Below, piece after piece: positions 25,003 to 32,452 of a stretch of DNA of 64,000 bases (the stretch's first letter is position 1; every line of letters begins with the position of its first letter). The notes under the pieces are model-generated. The model was given only the letters and a program-made list of their open reading frames with translations. It had not been told where the DNA came from and did no database searches. The stretch is from the NCBI GenBank assembly GCA_964350695.1, contig CAYGKM010000010.1:1-64000 (forward strand). Reading direction: 5' to 3'. Source of the stretch: TMED27 sp964350695 (lineage in GTDB: Bacteria > Pseudomonadota > Alphaproteobacteria > Micavibrionales > Micavibrionaceae). The position numbers and the translations under genes were made by a program.

Positions 25003-25499
25003 AAACCTTTATCCTGACCTTAAGCTTGCTCACACTAGCCGCCTGCGGCTTTCACCCCGTATATGGCGTCAATAAACACACAGCCACAGGCGTTGAAGAG
25101 CATCTTGCGCAAGTTTCAATCGGCAACATCCCCGACCGCGAGGGCGTATATCTGCGCAATGCATTGATTGACCTCTTCTATCGCTCGGGAAGGCCGGGCA
25201 ATGTTGAATATTCTCTCGCCGTTGAGCCGATCGCAGAAAGCACCCGCGACCTTGATATCACCGTAGATGCCGATGCCACGCGCGGTCAGCTGCGACTCAG
25301 TACACAAATAAATCTGGTTGAAAACAAAACCGGCAAGACCCTTATCCAAAAAAATCTGCAAGCCCTCGCCAGTTACAACATCCTCGCCAGCGAGTTCACA
25401 AACCGTGTCTCCGAGCAAAACACCCGACAAAACGCGCTGGATGACCTCGCCCGCCAAATAGAAAACGCGCTCACCCTGTACTTCAAGCGCCACGAATAA
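24999..25499 (+). CDS. lptE: LPS-assembly lipoprotein LptE
   Basis: 166 aa. LptE plugs the LptD barrel and helps insert lipopolysaccharide into the outer membrane. A lipoprotein signal (LTLAACGFHPVYG, Cys at residue 16) and the family start GFHPVYG are clear; the length is normal. The rest is the mixed beta/alpha LptE fold. It overlaps leuS by four bases. holA usually follows directly in alphaproteobacteria; here a 3.3-kb insertion separates them. Confidence 0.93.
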   Translation: MKTFILTLSLLTLAACGFHPVYGVNKHTATGVEEHLAQVSIGNIPDREGVYLRNALIDLFYRSGRPGNVEYSLAVEPIAESTRDLDITVDADATRGQLRLSTQINLVENKTGKTLIQKNLQALASYNILASEFTNRVSEQNTRQNALDDLARQIENALTLYFKRHE

Positions 25500-25578
25500 A
25501 AAACTTACAAAATGCCCTAAAATAATCATTGACGATTTTCCGAAAATCGCCTTATATGCAGGTGTTGTTTTCGAACAA

Positions 25579-25627
25579 TTGTGGGATTTGATGGATCCAG
25601 CTTGCACCACATAAAAAAAGCTAAAGC
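25579..25627 (+). ncRNA. SAM-II-like riboswitch (candidate)
   Basis: The segment has the layout of the SAM-II aptamer known upstream of alphaproteobacterial metA: P1 arms TGTGG (25580-25584) and CCACA (25607-25611), conserved GGATTTG inside the loop, GCTTGCACCAC at the 3' arm, an A-rich stretch and GCTAAA (25620-25625). The loop AGCTT can pair with AAGCT (25618-25622) as the pseudoknot P2. A MetA-like gene lies downstream, as the class predicts. It is 138 nt from the first start codon; SAM-II usually sits against it. Confidence 0.6.
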
Positions 25628-25628
25628 G

Positions 25629-25703
25629 CCACGGCACTAAAGAGCCCTTTTTCGCTCCCGCCCGTGGTCTCCATTTATTTGGAAACCTGGCGGGAAGATT
25701 TTT
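25629..25703 (+). terminator. Terminator/antiterminator hairpins following the riboswitch
   Basis: CCCGCC (25657-25662) pairs with GGCGGG (25689-25694), enclosing GGTCTCCA (25666-25673) paired with TGGAAACC (25680-25687, one mismatch). Five Us follow at 25699-25703, like an intrinsic terminator. CCACGG (25629-25634), just after the riboswitch, is perfectly complementary to CCGTGG (25662-25667), which is inside the terminator stem. The two structures exclude each other, as in a transcription-attenuation switch. Folding is by eye. Confidence 0.5.
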
Positions 25704-25764
25704 CTCCCGACAGACAATTATAACCTGCATGCTCTTTTGCATGCGCATATTTTTGTGAGAAACG

Positions 25765-26112
25765 ATGAGTATTACCGCGCGCTTTAATGCCGAAAAGCAT
25801 ACATATGAAATCCTCATGGATGACACGCCTGTCGCCTTCCTACATGACGGATATATCCACGGTGAGCTTGATGTGTCGCCCTATCGCAGGGAAAAATTCA
25901 GAAGAGGCGCAGAAATTGCTTTTACAAAAGCTTTTGAAGGCGTTGCCTTATCTAATTTACAGGCTGACGTAGATCGGTTCAGCAGAATGCCCTCTGAAAC
26001 ATCAACGGCCAAATCGAAAACCACGCGGGCGCTGCAAACATTAGGCTACATTCCAAACGGAGACAGCGTAAAAGTGCCCTTCACACATCCTGATATATTA
26101 GGAAACGGCTGA
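25765..26112 (+). CDS. Hypothetical protein, 115 aa, first gene of the riboswitch operon
   Basis: No family recognised. Small, alpha/beta, no signal or membrane segment. The C-terminal stretch TRALQTLGYIPNGDSVKVPF resembles the end of a GNAT-like fold, but nothing else supports it. It is 3 bp from the MetA-like gene, so the two are expected to be co-translated. With that partner and the SAM-sensing leader it may help a sulfur amino-acid or amino-acid-ligation pathway. Confidence 0.55.
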   Translation: MSITARFNAEKHTYEILMDDTPVAFLHDGYIHGELDVSPYRREKFRRGAEIAFTKAFEGVALSNLQADVDRFSRMPSETSTAKSKTTRALQTLGYIPNGDSVKVPFTHPDILGNG

Positions 26113-26115
26113 TAA

Positions 26116-27249
26116 ATGGCGATCATTCTTGCAGACGGTCATCCGGCAATCGAAACCCTGCGCGAACAGGGCACAAACGTTATTGCCAAATCAGACGCGC
26201 AAAACCGTACGAACAAACTCATGAAAGTCGCCTTTGTAAACCTGATGGGCTTTACAGAGCGCACTGATGAAGAAATCATAAAAACCTCCGCCTCTGCGCC
26301 CGATGATATAGACCTTGAATTCGAGTTCTTCTCCCCGACTGAATGGATGAACCGCTCAATCGAAAACCATCAAAAGGGCGAATCACGCGGCAAAGATGCA
26401 TATCGTATTAACAATCACGGAACACTTAAAGAGCTTAAAGCTCGCATACATGAATTCGACTCTGCAATCGTTTCTGGCTCCGCACTTGAGCATAATGACT
26501 TTGTTCAAAAATCAACCGAAAACCCCAACGGCCTGGACTTCTATGACGAACTTGTGGAAACACTAGACGAACTTAACGAAGACAATACGCCGACATTACT
26601 TTTATGTCTATCCGCACAACTAGACCTGCAAGAACGCCATGGAATACGCCGCGGCGTTGCCGAAAACAAACTTCTTGATGTCTTCAAGCTTCAAGTCACC
26701 AACACCACAAGCACACTTACACGTGACCTTAAATCATCCGTTTATATGCCCGTAGGACGCTATGGGTATTCTTTCCAGGAAGATTTAGACAAAAGCCCAG
26801 ATATCATCTCGCTTGCCAGCAACGACAACACAGGCTCGGCCTACGCAGTCAGCGGGCCCTTTGTCTACCTGACAGGGCACCCCGAATACGGCGCAAGAGC
26901 TATTGCCGATGAATATTTCAGAGATAAAGACGCTTTAGATAAGCAATACGCGCAGCGGCTTAATCGCCTCTATGACATCTTTAACGGTTTGACTCAACCG
27001 ACAGAGCGCCAAATAAAACAACTCGCTGGCCTCGAAAACGCATCCGAAGCCGAATATCTGGCCGAAATGCCAAAAATAGGCAACCCACAAAACTATGATC
27101 TGAACAACCCGACAGCGCCATGGGCCGATGACGGCAAAATCATCTACCGCAACTTCTTTATTTTTGCTCGCGAAGCTCAGAAACAGAAACAAGAAACGGC
27201 AAATGAACCATATTTCCCGATCCCTATCGCAGCGGGCGGCATGAGATAA
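26116..27249 (+). CDS. Divergent MetA-like homoserine O-acyltransferase
   Basis: 377 aa, about 70 more than the usual MetA (~300 aa). The GATase-like fold of MetA is recognisable: LMKVAFVNLMGFTERTDEEI near the N-terminus, VSGSALEHNDF, the nucleophile elbow LLLCLSAQ (Cys164) and the His-Glu pair in YLTGHPEYGA (His255, Glu257). The family acylates homoserine with succinyl- or acetyl-CoA for methionine synthesis. The rest is too divergent to fix donor or acceptor. The upstream SAM-II-like element supports a methionine-related role; a changed substrate is also possible. Confidence 0.75.
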   Translation: MAIILADGHPAIETLREQGTNVIAKSDAQNRTNKLMKVAFVNLMGFTERTDEEIIKTSASAPDDIDLEFEFFSPTEWMNRSIENHQKGESRGKDAYRINNHGTLKELKARIHEFDSAIVSGSALEHNDFVQKSTENPNGLDFYDELVETLDELNEDNTPTLLLCLSAQLDLQERHGIRRGVAENKLLDVFKLQVTNTTSTLTRDLKSSVYMPVGRYGYSFQEDLDKSPDIISLASNDNTGSAYAVSGPFVYLTGHPEYGARAIADEYFRDKDALDKQYAQRLNRLYDIFNGLTQPTERQIKQLAGLENASEAEYLAEMPKIGNPQNYDLNNPTAPWADDGKIIYRNFFIFAREAQKQKQETANEPYFPIPIAAGGMR

Positions 27250-27316
27250 CTCAAAATTTGCCTTCTGCCCCTTTTCGCCCCATATTATATCGACCTAAAA
27301 AATAAGAGGGGTTTTT

Positions 27317-28765
27317 ATGTCTGAAGTAAACGCAAGCGATACCCGCAAAATTGAATCCCTCGATGATGTAATCGACACCTATACAGGCGTTGGTCAAAAC
27401 ATGAAAACAGGGGTTGAGGTTGAGTTGGGGTTTTTTGACCCCAATAGCCCCGATCTCACACCCATGACGATTCCCCAAAACAAAGTCGTAAAAAACGCCA
27501 CCAACTCCTCATGTGGAGGCGATTACGCCCGCAATGAGCCAACATCCGAAATGCTGGAAATCGGCTCTGACCCCGGCGGGCCAAACGAACTTCGCGCCAT
27601 CATGAACGATACGCAGAAGAAAATTAACTGCCTGACACAAAAAGCCGCCGATATCGGCCTCAAACGCTCTTACTTTCAGGCTCTGCCCGATAAAACCGCC
27701 GCGCAGCTCCTCGAAAACGTCATGGACGTTGAACGTTATCAAGCTTTCTTCGGCCCGCCCCGCGCCGATATGGTCGAAGTCGCCGCCTATTTCTCGGTCT
27801 GTAAATCAAACCAAGTCTCGGTCAGCTATTCAGACACAGCCCATATGCTTAAAAATGTGCGCAGGCTTTATACGCTCGCGCCATTTTTGTTCATGATTAC
27901 CGACAACGCCGCCCCTTTTAACGAAGGCAAACCCTTTTCAGGCCACGCAGGCATGCATCACCGCGCCGCCCTTAAAACCCGCGGCGGCGTTCCACCATAT
28001 GTTTTCACGGCGCAGTCAGGCGATGAATACATCGAAAGCCACATTGATAACGTCATGAACAACCCGCTTTTCGTGCATTACGACGAAAGCGGCAAACTCA
28101 TTCGGCTCCCTTCCGGCACATTCACAAGCTTTAACGAGCTTCGCGAATCAGGCCTGAACACTGCGACAAATTACTATTTCGCAGAAAGCATCCTCTGGCC
28201 CGATGTAAAAATCGCCGCGCTCAAAGACGATCAAGGCCAAGTTAACGGTCATCGCTATGAAGCCCGCATGATCGGCGTCGGAATGCACCAACACCAAACT
28301 GCGCTTTTAGTCGTAGCCGCCTTGGCCTTTGATGAAAATTTCGCAAATTCTTTAGATAAGCTTTTGACGCGCTATGATCTAAGCCAAACCGATCTTCCCA
28401 AACTTAAAGAAAACCTCGTGCGCGCCTATAAAAACGCCCGTGAGCATAGCGGCGCGTTTCTAAATATAGGCTACGGCAACGCGCAAATGATTGATTTCGC
28501 AAAAGAATTCGCTGACCTGCTTGAAGGCAGCTCCACCGTCCAGGGTTTTGAAAAGGAACTCGGCCCCCTTCTGACAATATGTAGGACTGGCTGCACCGAT
28601 TCCAAGGTGAACGCCCTGCTCTTCAATACACTCGAAAAAGCCAAGGAGTTTCAGCGCGCCCACGATCCTGAAATCTTCAAAAACCCGGATATGTGCGCAC
28701 GTACACTTCTGCAAAAGGAAATCGAAACGCACGCGCAGCATAAAGAATGCGGCGCAACCGCGTAA
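27317..28765 (+). CDS. Glutamate-cysteine ligase-like (GCS2/plant-type) protein
   Basis: 482 aa. Carboxylate-amine ligase fold of the GCS type, shown by GVEVELGFFD, QALPDKTA, VCKSNQVSVSYSDTAHMLKN, FMITDNAAPFNEGKP and the block ESILWPDVKIAALKDDQGQV that corresponds to the acidic catalytic strand. True gamma-glutamylcysteine synthetases are similar in size; this one is divergent, so an alternative amine acceptor is possible. It follows the MetA-like gene by 67 bp with GAGGGG before the ATG. Confidence 0.6.
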   Translation: MSEVNASDTRKIESLDDVIDTYTGVGQNMKTGVEVELGFFDPNSPDLTPMTIPQNKVVKNATNSSCGGDYARNEPTSEMLEIGSDPGGPNELRAIMNDTQKKINCLTQKAADIGLKRSYFQALPDKTAAQLLENVMDVERYQAFFGPPRADMVEVAAYFSVCKSNQVSVSYSDTAHMLKNVRRLYTLAPFLFMITDNAAPFNEGKPFSGHAGMHHRAALKTRGGVPPYVFTAQSGDEYIESHIDNVMNNPLFVHYDESGKLIRLPSGTFTSFNELRESGLNTATNYYFAESILWPDVKIAALKDDQGQVNGHRYEARMIGVGMHQHQTALLVVAALAFDENFANSLDKLLTRYDLSQTDLPKLKENLVRAYKNAREHSGAFLNIGYGNAQMIDFAKEFADLLEGSSTVQGFEKELGPLLTICRTGCTDSKVNALLFNTLEKAKEFQRAHDPEIFKNPDMCARTLLQKEIETHAQHKECGATA

Positions 28766-28841
28766 AAAACCCAACCAGTCGGTATGTGCGCAAAAATCCC
28801 TTTTATATTGACGTTTATCCCCTAAAGCTTAGGCTTAAAAT

Positions 28842-29858
28842 ATGAAGCTGAGTTTTCGAGACATAGAGCCCTTTGTGAAAGCACCGAACAAAACCGCCCG
28901 CGCCATTCTGGTTTACGGACCGGATAACGGCCTCATGAAAGAACGCGCCAAAACCATGGGCAAAACCGTAATCGAAGACCTCAATGATCCTTTCAATGTT
29001 GTTGTTCTGTCCGCTGATTCTCTGGCAGATGACCCCGCGCGACTTTCAGATGAAGCCAACTCCATGTCTATGATGGGCGGCGATCGCCTGATCCGCATTG
29101 AGAATGCGACCGACAAACTGACCCAGCTATTAAAAACCTACCTTGAAGACCCTTCAAATAATGCACTTATCATCATGGAAGCGGGCGAGTTAGGACCAAA
29201 AAGCTCACTGCGCAAACTCTGCGAATCGGCCAAAAACGCCGCCGCCGTTCCATGCTATGTTGAAGATCAGCGTGATGTAGCGCGGCTTATCCGTGAAACC
29301 CTTCAGGCCGAAAATATCAACGCTGATAGCGATGCCATCACTTGGCTCTCCGCAAATATCTCGGGTGACAGACAAAAAACCCGAAACGAACTTGAAAAAC
29401 TCATCACCTATAAAGGGCAGGACAAAACCCCGCTCACGCTCGATGATGTGCGCGCTTGCTGCGGCGAGGCCGGCGCGCTGGCACTGGATGATCTTGTTTA
29501 TGCCGTCGCCGGACACAACACAAGCGGCGCTTTAAAAACCTATAACCAGCTCTTGGAAGAGGGCGTGGCCTTTATGCCGATCCTGCGCAGTCTGCAAAAT
29601 CACTTCCGCCGCCTGCATGTGACCAAAGCCAAGATGGAGCAGGGGGAAAGCGCCGATCAGGCTATAAAATCGCTCGCCCCGCCCATATTCTTCAAACAAC
29701 AACCCGCCTTTAAAACCCAGGCGCAGCGCTGGTCTTTAAACGGAATTTCTAAAGTATCTCAAAAACTTATGGATTTAGAAGCACAGTGCAAACAAACGGG
29801 CGCGCCCGTTGATACGCTCTGCGCGCAGGCCGTTTTGGGAATCAGCAAATCTCGGTAA
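28842..29858 (+). CDS. holA: DNA polymerase III delta subunit
   Basis: 338 aa. The delta subunit of the clamp loader, which opens the beta clamp. It has an AAA+ like fold without Walker motifs. Family features are the N-terminal FRDIEPFVKAPNKTARAILVYGPDNGLMKERA, the central NALIIMEAGELGPKSSLRKL, and the C-terminal region EEGVAFMPILRSLQNHFRRL that contacts the other loader subunits. It ends 4 bp from parB, convergent with it, the usual neighbour. Confidence 0.92.
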   Translation: MKLSFRDIEPFVKAPNKTARAILVYGPDNGLMKERAKTMGKTVIEDLNDPFNVVVLSADSLADDPARLSDEANSMSMMGGDRLIRIENATDKLTQLLKTYLEDPSNNALIIMEAGELGPKSSLRKLCESAKNAAAVPCYVEDQRDVARLIRETLQAENINADSDAITWLSANISGDRQKTRNELEKLITYKGQDKTPLTLDDVRACCGEAGALALDDLVYAVAGHNTSGALKTYNQLLEEGVAFMPILRSLQNHFRRLHVTKAKMEQGESADQAIKSLAPPIFFKQQPAFKTQAQRWSLNGISKVSQKLMDLEAQCKQTGAPVDTLCAQAVLGISKSR

Positions 29859-29861
29859 ATT

Positions 29862-30800
29862 CTATGCGTTTAAACGCCCACCGGCAGAAGACGTCAAACG
29901 ATGTATAACATCATCAAGCTGGTCTAATGATTTAAACTCAATCGAAACGCGCCCGCTTTTGCCGTCATAGCTATCAATGCTGACGCGCATACCGATGGCG
30001 TTCGACAAATCTTGCTCCAGCGCCAGCGTATCAACATCCTTTTTCGGCACCTTTTTATCTTTGCCGCCTTTAGCCTTAGAGCCGCTCTTTTGCGGCCTCC
30101 CTTGGAGATCAGCCACAAGCTTTTCTGTATCACGAACGCTCAAACCCTTCGCAATAATCTCCTTCACAACATCCTCGGCATGATCAACCGTAATCAACGC
30201 CCGCGCATGACCGATAGAGATTTTACCTTCGCTCAGGCTGGTTTGCACCTTTTGTGGTAATTGCGTCAGGCGGATCATATTGGCGATATGAGAGCGGCTC
30301 TTACCCAAACTTTCCGCCAATTTCTCCTGCGTATAGCTATGCTCGTCGACCAATCGCTGATACCCGATCGCTTCTTCAATCGGGTCAAGATCTTCGCGCT
30401 GCAAATTCTCGATTAAGGCAATCTCGAACGCTTCCGCATCCGTGATCTCCAGAACAATCACAGGAATCTCATGCAACTGCGCCTTCTGCGCGGCGCGCCA
30501 ACGGCGCTCACCGGCAATAATCTGGTATTTTCCGCCGCCATTGCTATGTTCACGCACCAAAAGAGGCTGCAAAACGCCGTGCTGCTTAATAGAGTCAGCA
30601 AGCTCCGCCAACGCATCCGTATTAAAAACCGTGCGCGGCTGTCCCGGGCCAGGCTCAAGCTCGGCTATACCGACCATAAAACGCTGTCGCCCTGATGGGC
30701 CAGAGGCAGCCTCTCCTTGAGAAAACGTCGCCTCATCATCTTCAAACAACGCGTTTAAACCGCGACCCAAACCCCTGTTTTTCGGATTTGCCTCTTCCAT
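29862..30800 (-). CDS. parB: Chromosome-partitioning protein ParB
   Basis: 312 aa from the ATG at 30800 (AAGGGG upstream). A longer frame to a TTG at 30845 would run through the parS site. The CTP-binding ParB/Srx domain is shown by ELEPGPGQPRTVFNTDALAELADSIKQHG and IIAGERRWRAAQ, the helix-turn-helix by EKLAESLGKSRSHIANMIRLTQLP, and the C-terminal dimerisation domain by RVSIEFKSLDQLDDVIHRL. ParB binds the parS sites listed below and, with ParA, segregates the origin region. Confidence 0.95.
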   Translation of the reverse strand: MEEANPKNRGLGRGLNALFEDDEATFSQGEAASGPSGRQRFMVGIAELEPGPGQPRTVFNTDALAELADSIKQHGVLQPLLVREHSNGGGKYQIIAGERRWRAAQKAQLHEIPVIVLEITDAEAFEIALIENLQREDLDPIEEAIGYQRLVDEHSYTQEKLAESLGKSRSHIANMIRLTQLPQKVQTSLSEGKISIGHARALITVDHAEDVVKEIIAKGLSVRDTEKLVADLQGRPQKSGSKAKGGKDKKVPKKDVDTLALEQDLSNAIGMRVSIDSYDGKSGRVSIEFKSLDQLDDVIHRLTSSAGGRLNA

Positions 30801-30821
30801 ATCTAAAAACCCCTTATTTTT

Positions 30822-30837
30822 CGTTTCACGTGAAACA
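30822..30837. promoter_or_regulatory. parS site in the parA-parB interval
   Basis: CGTTTCACGTGAAACA matches the ParB-binding consensus TGTTTCACGTGAAACA at 15 of 16 positions. It lies in the 48-bp gap between the parA stop and the parB ATG at 30800, so ParB may control its own expression here. Confidence 0.9.
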
Positions 30838-30848
30838 TTATGCAATTA

Positions 30849-31721
30849 TCACGCAGCATGTACAGATTTTTGCGCATCTTTCGCATATTGCCGCTCGCGC
30901 TTAATGACCTCACTCGCAAGATGAATATACGCCCGCGCGCCCGCACATTTCATGTCATAGACAATAGCCGGCAAACCGTAAGACGGCGCTTCAGAAAGCC
31001 TCACATTGCGGGGAATCACTGTTTTATAGACCTTATCGCCGAAAAAGCCGCGCACATCACGCTCCACCATCGCGGTCAGATTGTTGCGCTGATCATACAT
31101 CGTCAAAACAACGCCCTGAATGTCGAGATCGGGATTATATTGCTTTTTCACACGCTCAACAGTCTTCGACAGATGGCTTAAGCCCTCAAGAGCAAAAAAC
31201 TCGCACTGCAGCGGCACAATCACGGAATCAACCGCCACAAGCGCGTTAAGCGTCAATAAATTGAGCGATGGCGGGCAATCCAAAATAACATAATCATAGG
31301 GCAGGGGACGCCTTAATGCCTCACGCAGACGATACTCGCGGTTGCTCGCCGTCACCAGCTCGATCTCCGCGCCGGAAAGATGCACAGAAGACGGAACAAT
31401 CGACAGGCGCGGCACTTTTGTCTGCACCGCGGCCTCCTCAACGGACGAATCGCCAAACAGCACGTCATAAGCACTTTCTTTAATCACAGAGCGGCGAATG
31501 CCAAGCCCTGTAGAGGCATTGCCTTGCGGATCAAGATCAACAATCAAAACCCTTTTATTCACCGCAGCCAACGCCGTCGCCAGATTAATAGCGGTTGTCG
31601 TCTTGCCGACGCCGCCTTTTTGATTCGCCATAGCAAGAAGCCGCGGGCGATCATGCGCGCCAAACGAGGCAGCTTTAGGATCCAAAATGGATTGATGGCG
31701 GGAAGTCTGCGATGACGACAT
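30849..31721 (-). CDS. parA: Chromosome-partitioning ATPase ParA
   Basis: 290 aa. The Walker-type ATPase that moves ParB-bound origins. The deviant Walker A is NQKGGVGKTTTAINLA (near residues 33-48), with LIVDLDPQGNAS and VILDCPPSLNLL as the other nucleotide-binding motifs. A 30-residue N-terminal extension precedes the core. AGGA lies about 9 nt before the ATG. It is cotranscribed with parB in the conserved alphaproteobacterial order rsmG-parA-parB. Confidence 0.96.
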   Translation of the reverse strand: MSSSQTSRHQSILDPKAASFGAHDRPRLLAMANQKGGVGKTTTAINLATALAAVNKRVLIVDLDPQGNASTGLGIRRSVIKESAYDVLFGDSSVEEAAVQTKVPRLSIVPSSVHLSGAEIELVTASNREYRLREALRRPLPYDYVILDCPPSLNLLTLNALVAVDSVIVPLQCEFFALEGLSHLSKTVERVKKQYNPDLDIQGVVLTMYDQRNNLTAMVERDVRGFFGDKVYKTVIPRNVRLSEAPSYGLPAIVYDMKCAGARAYIHLASEVIKRERQYAKDAQKSVHAA

Positions 31722-31822
31722 GAAAGCATCCTTTTTTCAAATTATATGGCGGAACGAATCTAAGAGTGCAGAGATTCGTGCAGCAGATCAACCCCCGAAT
31801 CCGGCTCTGAGCGTCTTATGCA

Positions 31823-32449
31823 CTAATTTTTAGAAATATTCTTAAGATGCAGGATGCACCCCATGGAATCCGTCTTGCTTTTATACTTTTCGAGGTCAAA
31901 GGCATATAAATCACGCGCAAGCTCAACCTCTTCATCCGCTCTCGCGCCCTTATGAAACACACATTCTAAATCAGGATTGGCGACAAACCACGGCTCTATA
32001 TACCCCAGAAGAGAGCCCAAATCCGCAAGGGCGCGCGCCGTTACAATATCAGGCCGAATATCATCTGTGCACGCTTCTATACGCGAATTATGCACCATTA
32101 CATCCACATTTGTTTCACGTGAAACGGTCCGCATAAATTGGCATTTTCGCTCATCTGATTCTACTAGATGCACCTTCAAATCAGGCCGCATAATCGCCAA
32201 AACCAAACCGGCAAAACCGCCGCCACATCCCAGATCCGCGAAAACAAGCGGTGATTCACGTGAAACATCACGCTTTATAAAAGGCTCAACCTGCGCCGAG
32301 TCCGCAAAATGCCGAACCCATGCCTGGTCTATAGTTTTAGGAGAAACAATATTAATCGCCCTCTGCCATTTCACCAGCAACGCATGATAAATTTCCAGCT
32401 TTTCTTGTGATTCACGTGAAACATCAATATCCAAAGAATTCGGCCACAT
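31823..32449 (-). CDS. rsmG: 16S rRNA (guanine-527-N7) methyltransferase
   Basis: 208 aa, formerly GidB. An SAM-dependent Rossmann-fold methyltransferase that modifies G527 of 16S rRNA. The SAM-binding loop is FADLGCGGGFAGLVLAIMRP, followed by VESDERKCQFM. Three parS sites lie in its coding sequence and are translated as VSRE peptides (DVSRESQEK, DVSRESPL, VSRETNVD), two as inserts near loop regions. Four bases separate it from mnmG. Confidence 0.94.
   Translation of the reverse strand: MWPNSLDIDVSRESQEKLEIYHALLVKWQRAINIVSPKTIDQAWVRHFADSAQVEPFIKRDVSRESPLVFADLGCGGGFAGLVLAIMRPDLKVHLVESDERKCQFMRTVSRETNVDVMVHNSRIEACTDDIRPDIVTARALADLGSLLGYIEPWFVANPDLECVFHKGARADEEVELARDLYAFDLEKYKSKTDSMGCILHLKNISKN
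32111..32126. promoter_or_regulatory. parS site in rsmG
   Basis: TGTTTCACGTGAAACG, 15 of 16 matches to the parS consensus. Located inside rsmG and translated as part of TVSRETNV. Confidence 0.88.
32252..32267. promoter_or_regulatory. parS site in rsmG
   Basis: TGATTCACGTGAAACA, 15 of 16 matches to parS. Located inside rsmG and translated as DVSRESPL. Confidence 0.88.
32408..32423. promoter_or_regulatory. parS site near the rsmG start
   Basis: TGATTCACGTGAAACA, 15 of 16 matches to parS, ten codons into rsmG. Translated as DVSRESQE. Confidence 0.88.
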
Positions 32450-32452
32450 AAA

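Noticed and set aside
25116..25826. 236-aa minus-strand frame across lptE and the riboswitch leader
   Set aside because: It lies opposite lptE and through the structured leader, has no family features, and no ribosome site.
26116..27249. Calling the 377-aa gene metA outright
   Set aside because: The catalytic residues match but the protein is long and divergent, so the substrate cannot be fixed from sequence; a functional name is withheld.
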